Counted from the first letter of the stretch, positions 1 through 8,089 are shown. The stretch is DNA of 26,461 nt from Patescibacteria group bacterium (GCA_018819085.1 JAHJQT010000015.1:1-26461), one strand, 5' to 3'. Notes: generated by a model not told the origin, from the sequence alone. A program made the numbers and translations.

Positions 1-43
1 AATAAATAAAAGATAATTTTAATTATGTTAATATTCATAATAC

Positions 44-101
44 TTGACAAGATATTTTAATTTTGATAATGTTGTAATATAAATTGTTACAAATTATTAC
101 A
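44..101 (+). promoter_or_regulatory. Promoter and palindromic operator of the toxin-antitoxin pair
   Basis: A consensus -35 TTGACA (44-49) lies 15 bp ahead of GATAAT (65-70), a short but usable spacing. Just downstream is an imperfect 29-bp palindrome (73-101) with outer arms TGTAATA (73-79) and TATTACA (95-101) around a central TTGTTACAA (84-92). Ribbon-helix-helix antitoxins usually repress their own operon through such sites, so this is the likely autoregulatory operator. Sites are seen in the sequence; the regulation is inferred. Confidence 0.5.
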
Positions 102-138
102 GGGTCGAAAATAAATTTTAATTTTAAAATATAAAAAT

Positions 139-354
139 ATGCGTAATATTGTTAATATTTCTCTTCCTGCTGAAATGGTAAAAATAGTTAAAAGAGAAGT
201 TAAAAAAGGCAGATATGCCAGCGTGAGCGAATTTTTTCGTGCTCTTTTACGTGAGTATGAAGAAAATAAACTTTTAACTGAATTAGAAGAAAGTCATCGA
301 GAATTTAAAGCTGGTAAAGGCAAAGTATTACATTCTTTTAAGGACTTAAGATAA
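139..354 (+). CDS. ParD-like ribbon-helix-helix antitoxin
   Basis: A 71-residue protein with the layout of a ParD/CopG-type antitoxin. A beta-strand (NIVNISLPAEM, residues 3-13) would pair in the dimer and contact DNA. Two helices follow, with the typical segment YASVSEFFRALLREYEE (about 26-42). The charged C-terminal third is the part that normally wraps the toxin. It is followed 26 bp later by a RelE/ParE-type toxin gene, which supports the assignment. It probably represses the operon through the palindrome at 73-101. No Shine-Dalgarno sequence is visible ahead of the ATG. The family assignment is solid; the exact subfamily is not resolved. Confidence 0.82.
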   Translation: MRNIVNISLPAEMVKIVKREVKKGRYASVSEFFRALLREYEENKLLTELEESHREFKAGKGKVLHSFKDLR

Positions 355-380
355 ATATAAGTTAAATAGCAGATAATTTA

Positions 381-638
381 ATGAAAGTTTTATACTCTCC
401 TCATTTTGTTCGTAAATATAAAAAACTACCGAATAAGATTAAGGATTTAATTGAGGACAACGAAAAGATTTTCCTTAAAAATACTTTTGACAAGAGATTA
501 AAAACTCATAAACTTACTGGAAAATTCAAGGGTCTCTGGTCTTTTTCTGTTGGTTATAAATACAGAATTATTTTTAAATTTGCGAATAAAGACACAATTT
601 ATCTTCATTCAGTTGGCACCCATAGCATTTATAAATAA
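381..638 (+). CDS. RelE/ParE-superfamily toxin (YafQ-like)
   Basis: An 85-residue basic protein with the compact RelE/ParE fold. The N-terminal strand (VLYSPHFVRKYKKLP) is followed by a helical hairpin, then LKTHKLTGKFKGLWSFSVG and the conserved core strand YKYRIIFKF, and it ends in strand LHSVGTHSIYK. The members of this family related to RelE/YafQ cut mRNA at the ribosome and the ParE branch inhibits gyrase; the sequence alone does not decide between these. It is paired with the antitoxin gene just upstream, most likely on one transcript. Its stop codon abuts the end of the convergent ruvB gene (639), so little room is left for a terminator. Confidence 0.8.
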   Translation: MKVLYSPHFVRKYKKLPNKIKDLIEDNEKIFLKNTFDKRLKTHKLTGKFKGLWSFSVGYKYRIIFKFANKDTIYLHSVGTHSIYK

Positions 639-1658
639 CTAGAATAGTTTATTTCCTTCTGGGTCATATTTTATACCAAGATGATCATAGGCAAGTTTAG
701 TAGCTATACGGCCACGCAAAGTGCGGTCAAGAAATCCCATTTGAAGCAAATATGGTTCATATACATCGGTTATTGTTTCAGGTTCTTCATGACTGGATGC
801 TGCTAAAGTTCGTAATCCTACAGGCCCTCCATTGAATTTTTCAATAATTGTTTTTAAAATATAACGATCTGCTGGCTCAAGTCCATATTCATCAATTTCT
901 AACATTTCCAATGCTTCTTTAGTTGTCTGTTCATTAACTACATTATTAGCTCTTACTTGGCTATAATCTCTAACTCTCTTTAATAGGCGATTAGCTACAC
1001 GTGGAGTATAACGAGAACATTGTGCAATTAATTTTAAAGTGTTATTATTCTCAATATTCACTTTTAATATTTTTGCTGAACGTGAAATTATTTTTTCGAT
1101 ATCTAGTTGTTCATAAAAATTCAATCTGTAAGTTGCTCCAAAGCGGCTACGCAATGGAGAAGAGATAAGTCCACTATGAGTTGTCGCGCCAATAAGAGTG
1201 AAATGAGGCAATTCTAATTGAAGTGTTCTGGCTGAGGGTCCCTTTCCAATAATAATATCTAAATTAAAATCTTCCATAGCAGGATAAAGAATTTCTTCTA
1301 TTGTTTTATTAAGGCGATGAATTTCGTCACAAAATAGAATATCTCCTGATTGAAGATTTGTTAATATTGAAGCAAGGTCTCCTGTTTTTTCAATAGCAGG
1401 GCCAGAAGTTGCTTTAATGCTTACTCCCATTTCTTTACTGATAATATGAGCTAGTGTGGTTTTGCCAAGTCCAGAATTTCCATATAATAAGACGTGCTCT
1501 ATTGGTTCACTTCTTTTTTTTGCAGCTTCAATTAATATACCGAGATTATCCTTTATTTTGTTTTGTCCTATGTATTCATTGAAAGATAATGGCCTCAAGG
1601 CATTATCCAATCTAACATCTTCATTGAATTCTTTAGGATTTGTTATATCGCTTGACAT
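639..1658 (-). CDS. ruvB: Holliday junction branch migration helicase RuvB
   Basis: At 339 residues this is full-length RuvB, the AAA+ motor that drives branch migration at Holliday junctions with RuvA during recombination repair. Visible motifs are the Walker A GNSGLGKT (60-67, with N-S where most family members have P-P or P-A), Walker B DEIH (111-114), the sensor-1 region TLIGATT, and the arginine-finger stretch SPLRSRFG. The C-terminal winged helix follows, with the segment ETITDVYEPYLLQMGF and the ending GFLDRTLRGR. N-terminal LRPLSFNEYIGQ is the usual RuvB signature. No ruvA or ruvC is present nearby. It converges with the toxin gene, whose last base is adjacent. Confidence 0.97.
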   Translation of the reverse strand: MSSDITNPKEFNEDVRLDNALRPLSFNEYIGQNKIKDNLGILIEAAKKRSEPIEHVLLYGNSGLGKTTLAHIISKEMGVSIKATSGPAIEKTGDLASILTNLQSGDILFCDEIHRLNKTIEEILYPAMEDFNLDIIIGKGPSARTLQLELPHFTLIGATTHSGLISSPLRSRFGATYRLNFYEQLDIEKIISRSAKILKVNIENNNTLKLIAQCSRYTPRVANRLLKRVRDYSQVRANNVVNEQTTKEALEMLEIDEYGLEPADRYILKTIIEKFNGGPVGLRTLAASSHEEPETITDVYEPYLLQMGFLDRTLRGRIATKLAYDHLGIKYDPEGNKLF

Positions 1659-1693
1659 TTTTATAATAATTTGTTATGATCTTAATAAGGAGG

Positions 1694-1720
1694 TTGTTAA
1701 AAACAGTCCTTTTTTAATAT
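1694..1720 (+). promoter_or_regulatory. Possible promoter of the structured RNA at 1729
   Basis: TTGTTA (1694-1699) and TAATAT (1715-1720) are separated by 15 bp. The predicted start would fall close to the first base of the closing stem at 1729. The spacing is short, so this is only suggestive. Confidence 0.3.
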
Positions 1721-1722
1721 TT

Positions 1723-1874
1723 AAAAATCTGTAGGCAATAAGAATTCAATTTTTTAATCTTGGATTCGATGGGGGTTTATCTTAGTTTTCGGATATTTTG
1801 GCTTCGGCTGGAATACTCCTCGGAAAATCTTTTCTTTCTGTTCTCAGGCAGAGAGTCGTTGCCTACAGTTTTTT
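1723..1874 (+). ncRNA. Candidate structured non-coding RNA (rod-like, cUUCGg loop)
   Basis: The ruvB-pilB gap holds a long-range perfect 10-bp stem, CTGTAGGCAA (1729-1738) with TTGCCTACAG (1859-1868), extended by A5/T5 tracts. Inside it GATTC (1763-1767) can pair with GAGTC (1853-1857), TTTTC (1786-1790) with GGAAA(A) (1822-1827), and GGATATTTTGGC (1791-1802) with GCTGGAATACTCC (1807-1819, one bulge) around a cUUCGg tetraloop (1803-1806). The plus strand is preferred because the very stable C(UUCG)G loop exists only in that sense and the closing stem is followed by a T6 run (1869-1874) resembling a terminator. The overall rod with internal bulges recalls 6S RNA, but no diagnostic 6S sequence was recognised, so no name is given. 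Confidence 0.5.
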
Positions 1875-1896
1875 GAATATTAATAGGTCTTATTTT

Positions 1897-4110
1897 TTAC
1901 AGAACATCTTGTTCTGTTTTTTTATTTTTAATTTCTGCTTCTTTTCTTTCAATTTCTTCTTTTTCTTTTTTAATTCTTTCTTTTATTTCTTCTTCTTTGT
2001 TTTTATTTCTTTCTATTATATCTTGTATAATTTTTTCTTTTCTAGCTTTTCGTTCTTCTTTGTCTTTTCTCTCTGCTTCCTCTTTTATTTTTTTCTCTTC
2101 TTCTTTGGCTTCTATTACTGCTTCTTTTTTTTCAACTTCTTCTTCAGCTTCTTTCTCTGCTTCTAATTTTTCTTTTTCTAATTTTTCTTTTTCTCTTTCT
2201 TCTCTAATTTTTATTCTTCTTTTAAGCTCTCTTTCTTTCTTTTCGTTTTCTTCTTTTTGTAATTTTAATTTTTTACCTTCAATCTTATTCTTTATATTCT
2301 CCATTTCTTCATCTTCAATTTTTTTTTTAATTTCAGTCTTTTTTTTAATTTCTTTAATTTCTTCTACTTCCTCTATTTCCTTTATTTCCTTTGTTTCTTC
2401 TCTATTTAATAATTGTTTTGCTGATAATTCAGGAGATCCTATAACTCTCTTTATCTCTTCTATTGTAGTCTCGCCTTCAACCATTTTTAATACTGCATTT
2501 TGCATAAGAGTTGTCATTCCTTCTTCTTCAGCTTTAGCTTGCAATTGATAATCTGCTCCTCTGTCTAAAATAATTTTTTTAATTGCATCACTAATAACAA
2601 AAAGCTCAAAAATTCCAATTCTTCCATTATACCCTAATCCGTGACATTTAGAGCATCCTCCGGCTTGATATAAATTAGTTATTTCTTCTGGAATTTTAAT
2701 TTCTGGTTTTTTCGGAATACTTGAAAGTATTTTTTTAATTGGAGCCATTTCTTCTTCAGTTGGTTGATATTCTTTCTTACAATATGGACAAAGTTTTCGG
2801 ACTAATCTTTGAGCAATAACCAGATTAATAGCTGCAGCAAGTGATGGTGAATTAATACCCATTCCATTTAATCTTGGAATTGCTCCGGCAGCGTTGTTTG
2901 TATGTAATGTAGAGAAAACAAGATGACCTGTTAAAGCAAATTGTGTAGCGATTTCAGCACTTTCTTCATCTCTTATTTCTCCAATCATTAAGATGTCAGG
3001 GTCTTGTCTAACTATTGATCTAAGTGCTTTACCAAATGTATGACCTTTTCTTCTACTTATTTGTGTTTGGGTGATACCCGCTAATTGATATTCTACAGGG
3101 TCTTCTACGGTAATAATCTTTTTACCTGGTTTGTTTACATAATTTAAACAAGCGTAAAGTGTTGTTGTTTTTCCGGAGCCAGTTGGTCCAGTATTTAAAA
3201 TCATTCCATTTGGTTGGCTTATTAGGTTCTTTATTGTATTAAATAGGTCTAATCTTACGCCTAATTCTTCAATATCTAATTTAACAGTTGATAATCCAAG
3301 AAGACGAATAACAACACTCTCTTCTTTGCTACTTGGTAATACAGAGACTCTTAGGTCAATTACTTGTTCTATCTTTTCATCTTCCAAAATATTAATTGAA
3401 AATCTTCCATCTTGACTTATGTCATGAACATTAAGAAGCATGTCTGAAAGCATTTTTATTTTTGAAAGAAGAAAAGCATATTGTTTTATTGGGAAATTAA
3501 CAATATCTTGTAAAAGTCCGTCAATCCTATATCTCAACCTAATAATCTCATTAGAAGGTTCTATATGAATATCCGAAGCTTGCATTTCAATAGCTCCAGC
3601 CATAATTATTGTTAATAAGCGACTAGTAGGTAGTGTGTTTATTGTTTTTTCTAATTCTTGAACAGTTTGTAAAGATTTTTTAAATTCTTCTAATTCTTTC
3701 TTTTGGATAATAAAAACGCTTCTTAAAGAGCGTTTTTTTCCATGTTGTTCAATTATATCATAATATCCTAGTCCTTTTTTTAAACTAGTTGGAGATACTA
3801 TAAATATTTTACATTCAAATCCTTTCTTTTTAAGTTCTTCAATTATTTCTTTTGTTTTAGGATTATTAAGATCTGTTAATGCCAAACTAATAACGCGATT
3901 TTTTCTTTGGATAGTAATTATATTACCTTGTTCTGCTTTTTCCCTTGGTATATTTTCTAGATTTTCATAATCAATTGGCGTTATTGTTAAATTAACATAT
4001 GGCAAATTAAACTTTTTAGCTATTCTTTTTGCCTTTATTTCTTCTTCTTCTCTTTTTATTTTAATCAATTTCTCTCCTATTTGTTTTTTATTAAAATCTG
4101 TTAAAGCCAT
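1897..4110 (-). CDS. pilB: Type IV pilus / type II secretion ATPase (PilB/GspE) with long K/E-rich tail
   Basis: This hexameric ATPase powers assembly of type IV pili or pseudopili from the cytoplasmic face of the membrane. The N-terminal MshEN-like domain covers about residues 1-140. The ATPase core contains SDIHIEP (179-185), Walker A GPTGSGKTT (308-316), the Asp box around EDPVEYQ (336-342), Walker B ILMIGEIRDEE (373-383) and the His box HLVFSTLHTN (396-405). Two CxxC pairs (Cys441/444 and Cys486/489) form the usual zinc site. Typical family members end near residue 570; here a further ~165 residues are almost entirely Lys, Glu, Ile and Arg and should form a long charged helix or coiled coil. 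A GGAG ribosome site sits 8 nt before the ATG. No pilin or PilC/PilM genes are in the window. Confidence 0.93.
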   Translation of the reverse strand: MALTDFNKKQIGEKLIKIKREEEEIKAKRIAKKFNLPYVNLTITPIDYENLENIPREKAEQGNIITIQRKNRVISLALTDLNNPKTKEIIEELKKKGFECKIFIVSPTSLKKGLGYYDIIEQHGKKRSLRSVFIIQKKELEEFKKSLQTVQELEKTINTLPTSRLLTIIMAGAIEMQASDIHIEPSNEIIRLRYRIDGLLQDIVNFPIKQYAFLLSKIKMLSDMLLNVHDISQDGRFSINILEDEKIEQVIDLRVSVLPSSKEESVVIRLLGLSTVKLDIEELGVRLDLFNTIKNLISQPNGMILNTGPTGSGKTTTLYACLNYVNKPGKKIITVEDPVEYQLAGITQTQISRRKGHTFGKALRSIVRQDPDILMIGEIRDEESAEIATQFALTGHLVFSTLHTNNAAGAIPRLNGMGINSPSLAAAINLVIAQRLVRKLCPYCKKEYQPTEEEMAPIKKILSSIPKKPEIKIPEEITNLYQAGGCSKCHGLGYNGRIGIFELFVISDAIKKIILDRGADYQLQAKAEEEGMTTLMQNAVLKMVEGETTIEEIKRVIGSPELSAKQLLNREETKEIKEIEEVEEIKEIKKKTEIKKKIEDEEMENIKNKIEGKKLKLQKEENEKKERELKRRIKIREEREKEKLEKEKLEAEKEAEEEVEKKEAVIEAKEEEKKIKEEAERKDKEERKARKEKIIQDIIERNKNKEEEIKERIKKEKEEIERKEAEIKNKKTEQDVL

Positions 4111-4139
4111 TTTATTACTCCAAGTTATTTATTACTATA

Positions 4140-4168
4140 ATTTTATTCTATTTTAGTTCTATGGTCAA
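4140..4168 (-). promoter_or_regulatory. Promoter of the pilB gene
   Basis: Read on the minus strand, TTGACC (4168-4163) and TAAAAT (4145-4140) are 17 bp apart. Transcription would start about 4133 and give a short leader carrying the GGAG ribosome site. The -35 lies a few bases from the tsaE -10 box, so the two divergent promoters overlap. Confidence 0.55.
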
Positions 4169-4173
4169 TGTAG

Positions 4174-4179
4174 TATAAT
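4174..4179 (+). promoter_or_regulatory. -10 box of tsaE, implying a leaderless start
   Basis: A perfect TATAAT lies 7 nt before the ATG at 4187 and overlaps the upstream in-frame ATG at 4178. A transcript starting 7-8 nt after the box would begin at the AUG of 4187. The -35 region is poor (TTTTAG, 4151-4156, at 17 bp). Confidence 0.5.
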
Positions 4180-4186
4180 GAAAAAT

Positions 4187-4609
4187 ATGGAAATAATAAC
4201 TAAAAATGCAAAAGAAACTCAGAAAACAGGGAGGTTTTTAGCTGAAGAATTTATTAAAAATAAGTCAAGTAAAAATAAAGCTGTGGTTGTTGCTTTAGAA
4301 GGAGATTTAGGAGGAGGTAAAACAACTTTTATTCAAGGATTTGCTAAAGGATTAGGGATTAAAGATAAAATCACTAGTCCTACTTTTGTAATTTTTAAAA
4401 AGTATGATTTTTTATATCATTTTGATTGTTATCGTATAAATAAATCAGAAGATATTATCAATTTGGATTTTAATGAAATTATTAATAACAATAAAAATAT
4501 TGTTGTTATTGAATGGGCTGAAAAAATAAAGAAAGTTATTCCTAAAAATTCTTTATGGCTTAAATTTGAATATTTAGATAAAAATGAGAGGAGAATTATA
4601 ATTAAATGA
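4187..4609 (+). CDS. tsaE: tRNA threonylcarbamoyladenosine biosynthesis ATPase TsaE
   Basis: TsaE is the P-loop ATPase that works with TsaB and TsaD in the last step of making t6A at position 37 of ANN-decoding tRNAs. The family motifs are all present: Walker A GDLGGGKTTF near residue 44, the switch-like SPTFVIFKKY, HFDCYRI, and the Walker B-like IVVIEWAEKI. The length of about 140 residues is normal. The start at 4187 is preferred over the ATG at 4178 because the latter is inside the TATAAT box; the two differ by three residues (MKN). The stop overlaps the next start as ATGA (4606-4609), so the following exonuclease gene is translationally coupled. tsaB and tsaD are not in the window. Confidence 0.93.
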   Translation: MEIITKNAKETQKTGRFLAEEFIKNKSSKNKAVVVALEGDLGGGKTTFIQGFAKGLGIKDKITSPTFVIFKKYDFLYHFDCYRINKSEDIINLDFNEIINNNKNIVVIEWAEKIKKVIPKNSLWLKFEYLDKNERRIIIK

Positions 4610-5481
4610 AAACATTTGTAATCATAGATGGTAATGCCTTGTTTCATAGGGCATATCATGCATTACCACCTTTAAAAACAAAAAAAGGCAAAGTAGTTAA
4701 TGCTGTTTATGGTTTTACAAGTATTCTTTTTAAAGTTATTCAAGAATTAACACCAGATTATTTAGCGGTCTCTTTCGATTTACCAGGTCCAACTTTTCGT
4801 AATTTAGAGTATAAGGATTATAAAGCGAAAAGAATAAAGCCACCTCAAGAATTATATGATCAGATTCCTTTAATAAAGGAAATGGTTAATATTTTAAATA
4901 TACCTATTTATGAAAAAAAAGGATTTGAAGCAGATGATATTATTGGAACAATTATAGAGAAGATAAAAAACAAGAAACTAAAAATTAAAAGTTTTATTAT
5001 CACAGGAGATTTAGATGTTTTGCAGTTAGTTGATGATAATGTAAATATTTATACTTTTAAAAAAGGTATAAAAGATTTTTTTGTTTATAATAAAGCTGAA
5101 ATTAATAAACGTTATGGATTAAAACCTAAGCAAATTATTGATTTTAAAGGATTAAAAGGAGATCCTTCTGATAATATTCCAGGAGTCCCAGGCATTGGAG
5201 AAAAAACAGCGATTGAATTGCTTAAAGAGTTTAAAAGTTTGGAAGAGCTTTATAAAAATTTAGAATCTAGTAATTTAAATATTAAAATAAAGGCAAGATT
5301 GTTAGAGTATAAAGAACAGGCTTTCTTTAGCCAATATTTGGCTACTATAAAATTGGATGTTCCTATTGATTTTGATTTAGAAAAAGCTGAATGGGGTGAT
5401 TATAATAGGGATAAAGTTAATAAATTTTTAAAGAGTTTAGATTTTAATACTTTGGTAGAAAGATTATCTATGTTAAAATAA
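4606..5481 (+). CDS. Stand-alone 5'-3' exonuclease / flap endonuclease (PolA N-domain-like)
   Basis: A 291-residue member of the 5'-3' exonuclease family that removes flaps and RNA primers during replication and repair. It has the metal-binding acidic motifs in order: IIDGNALFHRAYHALPP at the N-terminus, FEADDIIGT near residue 107, TGDLDVLQLV near 130, and KGDPSDNIPGVPGIGEKTA (about 185-205), the latter being the helix-hairpin-helix DNA-binding element. It ends after the exonuclease fold, and the next gene is unrelated, so no DNA polymerase I polymerase domain is attached here. The start overlaps the tsaE stop (ATGA). It could have been annotated as polA, but that would be wrong for an exonuclease-only protein. 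Confidence 0.9.
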   Translation: MKTFVIIDGNALFHRAYHALPPLKTKKGKVVNAVYGFTSILFKVIQELTPDYLAVSFDLPGPTFRNLEYKDYKAKRIKPPQELYDQIPLIKEMVNILNIPIYEKKGFEADDIIGTIIEKIKNKKLKIKSFIITGDLDVLQLVDDNVNIYTFKKGIKDFFVYNKAEINKRYGLKPKQIIDFKGLKGDPSDNIPGVPGIGEKTAIELLKEFKSLEELYKNLESSNLNIKIKARLLEYKEQAFFSQYLATIKLDVPIDFDLEKAEWGDYNRDKVNKFLKSLDFNTLVERLSMLK

Positions 5482-5517
5482 AAAATAAATAAAAATAAAT
5501 AAATAAGCTATAATATT

Positions 5518-6117
5518 ATGTTAGATAAAAATACAATTGAAGAAATTTTAAAAATAAAAGGCGAAACAAGGGGGGCTGTATTTCATACCGATGCTAAATA
5601 TATTCTAAATAAAAAAGGAGAACAGGGATTAAATGAATTAAGAAAAAAACTTAAAGCTCTTGGGCAAGAAGATATTTATAGTGAAGAAATAAAATCTACT
5701 GGATGGTATCCGTTGGGATTGAGAGTTTTATCCTTATTACTTATTAAGGAAACTTTTAATTGGGACAAAAAAGAAATTTTTAATATGGGTATGTCTGCTC
5801 CAAAGCATTCTTTTATAGTTAAGACTCTTTTGAGGTATTTTGTATCTATTGAAAAAACATTTGAAGAAAGCGCCAAATATTGGGAAAAACATTACACTAT
5901 TAGTGAGCTTAAGGCTCCAGAGATTAATCTAAAAGAAAAACGTTTAGTTCTTCATTTAATGGATTTTAAAATTCACCCTATTCTTTGCACTTATTTTAAA
6001 GGTTATTTTAAAGCAATTACCAATCTTGTTGTCAAAACAGATAAAATAACCATAAAGGAGACAAAATGTCCTTTTAATGGAGATGCCTATCATGAATTTG
6101 TAATTAAATGGGAATAA
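5518..6117 (+). CDS. V4R/HNOB-like putative sensor protein, uncharacterised
   Basis: A 199-residue soluble protein that I do not firmly recognise. Its ending, TKCPFNGDAYHEFVIKWE, resembles the last strands of V4R (4-vinyl-reductase) and related heme-NO-binding folds, where a Cys and a G-D-x-Y/H-x-E-F segment close the small-molecule pocket. The middle segment GWYPLGLRVLSLLLIKETF is also helical in that style. The next gene, a PAS-domain histidine kinase, starts 3 nt after the stop or even overlaps it, so this protein may present a ligand or redox signal to the kinase. A TATAAT box lies at 5509-5514, only 3 nt from the ATG. The fold call is from pattern resemblance only; the functional link is inferred from gene order. 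Confidence 0.6.
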   Translation: MLDKNTIEEILKIKGETRGAVFHTDAKYILNKKGEQGLNELRKKLKALGQEDIYSEEIKSTGWYPLGLRVLSLLLIKETFNWDKKEIFNMGMSAPKHSFIVKTLLRYFVSIEKTFEESAKYWEKHYTISELKAPEINLKEKRLVLHLMDFKIHPILCTYFKGYFKAITNLVVKTDKITIKETKCPFNGDAYHEFVIKWE

Positions 6118-6119
6118 AT

Positions 6120-7685
6120 ATGGTAGAAGAAAAAGAAGTTTTTATTACACGACAAATTAAGGAAGATTTAGAAAATTTAGAAAGATATGTTAAAGAGCTT
6201 TCTATGTTTTTGCCTTTGCCGATTTATACTATTAATCCAAGTGGTATTATTGTTGATACGAATAAAGCTGCTAATGATTTTACTGGTTATGATGAGGAAA
6301 TTATTATTGGAAAAGGGATAGAGTTTTTATTTGAAGATAAGAAATTAATTCAAAAATATTTTGAGCAGACCTTAAAAAATAAAATAATTAAGAATCGTGA
6401 AGCAATTTTAGTTACTTATGATAAAAAAGAAATTCCAGTAAGCATCTCCATTTCAATAAGAAAGGATGATAAAGATAATATAATAGGTTGTTTTTTAGCT
6501 ATTTCAGACATTACTGAAATTAAAGGATTTCAAGAAAGTTTAGAAAAAAAAGTAGAAGAAAGAACAAATGATTTAGTTAAAGCTAAATTAGCTTTAACTA
6601 ATATATTAGAAGATACTCAAGAAGCAAAAGACAGAATAGAAGAAGAGCAAAATAAGACAAGAGCTGCTTTAACAAGTATAACTGATGGATTAATTGTTTT
6701 TGATAAAAATAAAAGAATTACTTTAGTTAATCCAGATGCAGAAGAGAAATTAAAAATAGAAGAGAAAGATGTTCTTAATAAAAAAATAGAAGAAATTCTT
6801 AATTTTCCTAATGTTAATGAATTGTATAAAGCAATAGGTCGAAAGGTAGAATGGACGGGTCAAAAATATGAATTAATTATAGATGGTTCCATAAAAAGAT
6901 TTTTCAATGTTCTTATTGTGCCTGTTGCTTCTGGCGAAGAAGTAGTTGGTATGATAATTATTATGCATGATATTACACGCGATAAAGAAATAAGTAGAAT
7001 GAAAACAGAATTTGTATCAATCGCAGCTCATCAATTAAGAACGCCTTTATCAGCCATTAAATGGTCATTACATATGATTTTAGATGGGGATGTTGGTAAA
7101 GTTTCTTCAGAACAGGTTGAATTTTTAGAAAAAGCATATCAAAGTAATGAAAGAATGATTATTTTAATCAATGATCTTCTTAATATTAGTCGTATTGAAG
7201 AAGGACGTTTTATTTACAACAAAGAAGAGCATTCTTTAGAAAAAGTCATAGAAGATATTATTAACCTTTCAGATGGATTAAGTAAGAAAAAGAAAGTTAA
7301 ATTAATATTTGAAAAGCCAAAAAAGAAATTGCCTAAAGTTAAAATTGATAAAGAAAAAATAAAGCTTGTTATCCAGAATTTAATAGATAATGGAATTATA
7401 TATAACAAAATTGGCGGTAAGGTGACAATTTCATTGGATTATGATAAAATTTTTATGTATGTTATAATTGAAGATACTGGCATAGGTATTTCAAATTTAC
7501 AATACGATCGTATCTTTAGTAAATTTTTCAGAGCTGATAATGCTGTTAAGTCAGATGCAGAAGGAACAGGACTTGGGTTATTTATTTGTAAAAATATAAT
7601 TGAAGCCCATGGCGGCAAAATAAATTTCAAAAGTAAAAAAGATAAAGGAAGCACTTTTACATTTAGTTTACCAATTAAGTCTTGA
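6120..7685 (+). CDS. Soluble histidine kinase with two PAS domains
   Basis: About 521 residues from the ATG at 6120. PAS1 (about 29-136; motif YTINPSGIIVDTNKAANDFTGY) is followed by a coiled coil starting LEKKVEERTNDL, then PAS2 (about 183-288; DGLIVFDKNKRITLVNPDAEE). The HisKA domain has the H-box SIAAHQLRTPLSAIKW with phosphorylatable His304. The ATPase domain shows the N box QNLIDNGIIYN, G1 EDTGIGIS (Asp452), the F box and G2 GTGLGLFICK. There is no membrane segment, so it senses a cytoplasmic signal. The ATG at 6108 in the same frame is possible and would overlap the upstream gene by 10 nt; 6120 is favoured by GGGA six bases before it. Two receiver genes follow and are its probable partners. 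Confidence 0.9.
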   Translation: MVEEKEVFITRQIKEDLENLERYVKELSMFLPLPIYTINPSGIIVDTNKAANDFTGYDEEIIIGKGIEFLFEDKKLIQKYFEQTLKNKIIKNREAILVTYDKKEIPVSISISIRKDDKDNIIGCFLAISDITEIKGFQESLEKKVEERTNDLVKAKLALTNILEDTQEAKDRIEEEQNKTRAALTSITDGLIVFDKNKRITLVNPDAEEKLKIEEKDVLNKKIEEILNFPNVNELYKAIGRKVEWTGQKYELIIDGSIKRFFNVLIVPVASGEEVVGMIIIMHDITRDKEISRMKTEFVSIAAHQLRTPLSAIKWSLHMILDGDVGKVSSEQVEFLEKAYQSNERMIILINDLLNISRIEEGRFIYNKEEHSLEKVIEDIINLSDGLSKKKKVKLIFEKPKKKLPKVKIDKEKIKLVIQNLIDNGIIYNKIGGKVTISLDYDKIFMYVIIEDTGIGISNLQYDRIFSKFFRADNAVKSDAEGTGLGLFICKNIIEAHGGKINFKSKKDKGSTFTFSLPIKS

Positions 7686-7711
7686 AACATAAAACATAAA
7701 ACATAAAACAT
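7684..7711 (+). repeat. Short tandem repeat of AAAACAT (about four copies)
   Basis: The gap between the kinase stop and the first response regulator consists almost wholly of four 7-bp units (gAAACAT then three AAAACAT), ending directly at the ATG at 7712. Such a run can gain or lose units by slippage, altering the spacing before the start codon. No ribosome site is visible in it. Confidence 0.8.
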
Positions 7712-8089
7712 ATGAAAAAAATTCTTATTATAGAAGATGAAGAAATATTGCTTGAGCTTATTCAAAAAAAATTAGTTCAGGAAGGTTATCAAGTTAATAT
7801 AGCTAGAGATGGTTTGGAAGGGTTAGAAAAATTAAGAGAAGAAAAACCAGATTTGATTCTTTTAGATATTGTTATGCCTAGGATGGGAGGATTTGAAGTA
7901 ATGGAAGAAATTAAGAAAGATGACAATCTTAAAGGAATTCCAATAATTATTATTTCTAATTCAGGTCAACCAGTAGAATTAAGTAGAGCTAAGGAATTGG
8001 GTGTTGTGGATTGGTTAATTAAAACTGACTTTGATCCTACTGAGGTTATTATTAAAGTAAAAAAACAATTAGATTTATTACATGAATAA
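7712..8089 (+). CDS. Single-domain response regulator (receiver) 1
   Basis: A 125-residue CheY-type receiver with no output domain. The acidic pocket is Glu8-Asp9-Glu10, the phosphoacceptor is Asp52 in ILLDIVMPRMGG, the switch Ser is Ser82 in IIIISNSGQ, and Lys104 follows in DWLIKTDFDP. All are correctly spaced for phosphotransfer. It lies 26 bp after the histidine kinase and overlaps the second receiver by 8 nt. With no DNA-binding or enzymatic domain it probably acts through protein contact. The nearby PilB-type ATPase is a conceivable target because CheY-like proteins often control type IV pili, but nothing in the sequence proves that link. Confidence 0.92.
   Translation: MKKILIIEDEEILLELIQKKLVQEGYQVNIARDGLEGLEKLREEKPDLILLDIVMPRMGGFEVMEEIKKDDNLKGIPIIIISNSGQPVELSRAKELGVVDWLIKTDFDPTEVIIKVKKQLDLLHE

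Noticed and set aside
1798..2548. Two plus-strand open frames rich in Phe and Ser
   Set aside because: They are the antisense of the Lys/Glu-rich tail of the pilus ATPase; the composition is a by-product of the purine-rich coding strand.
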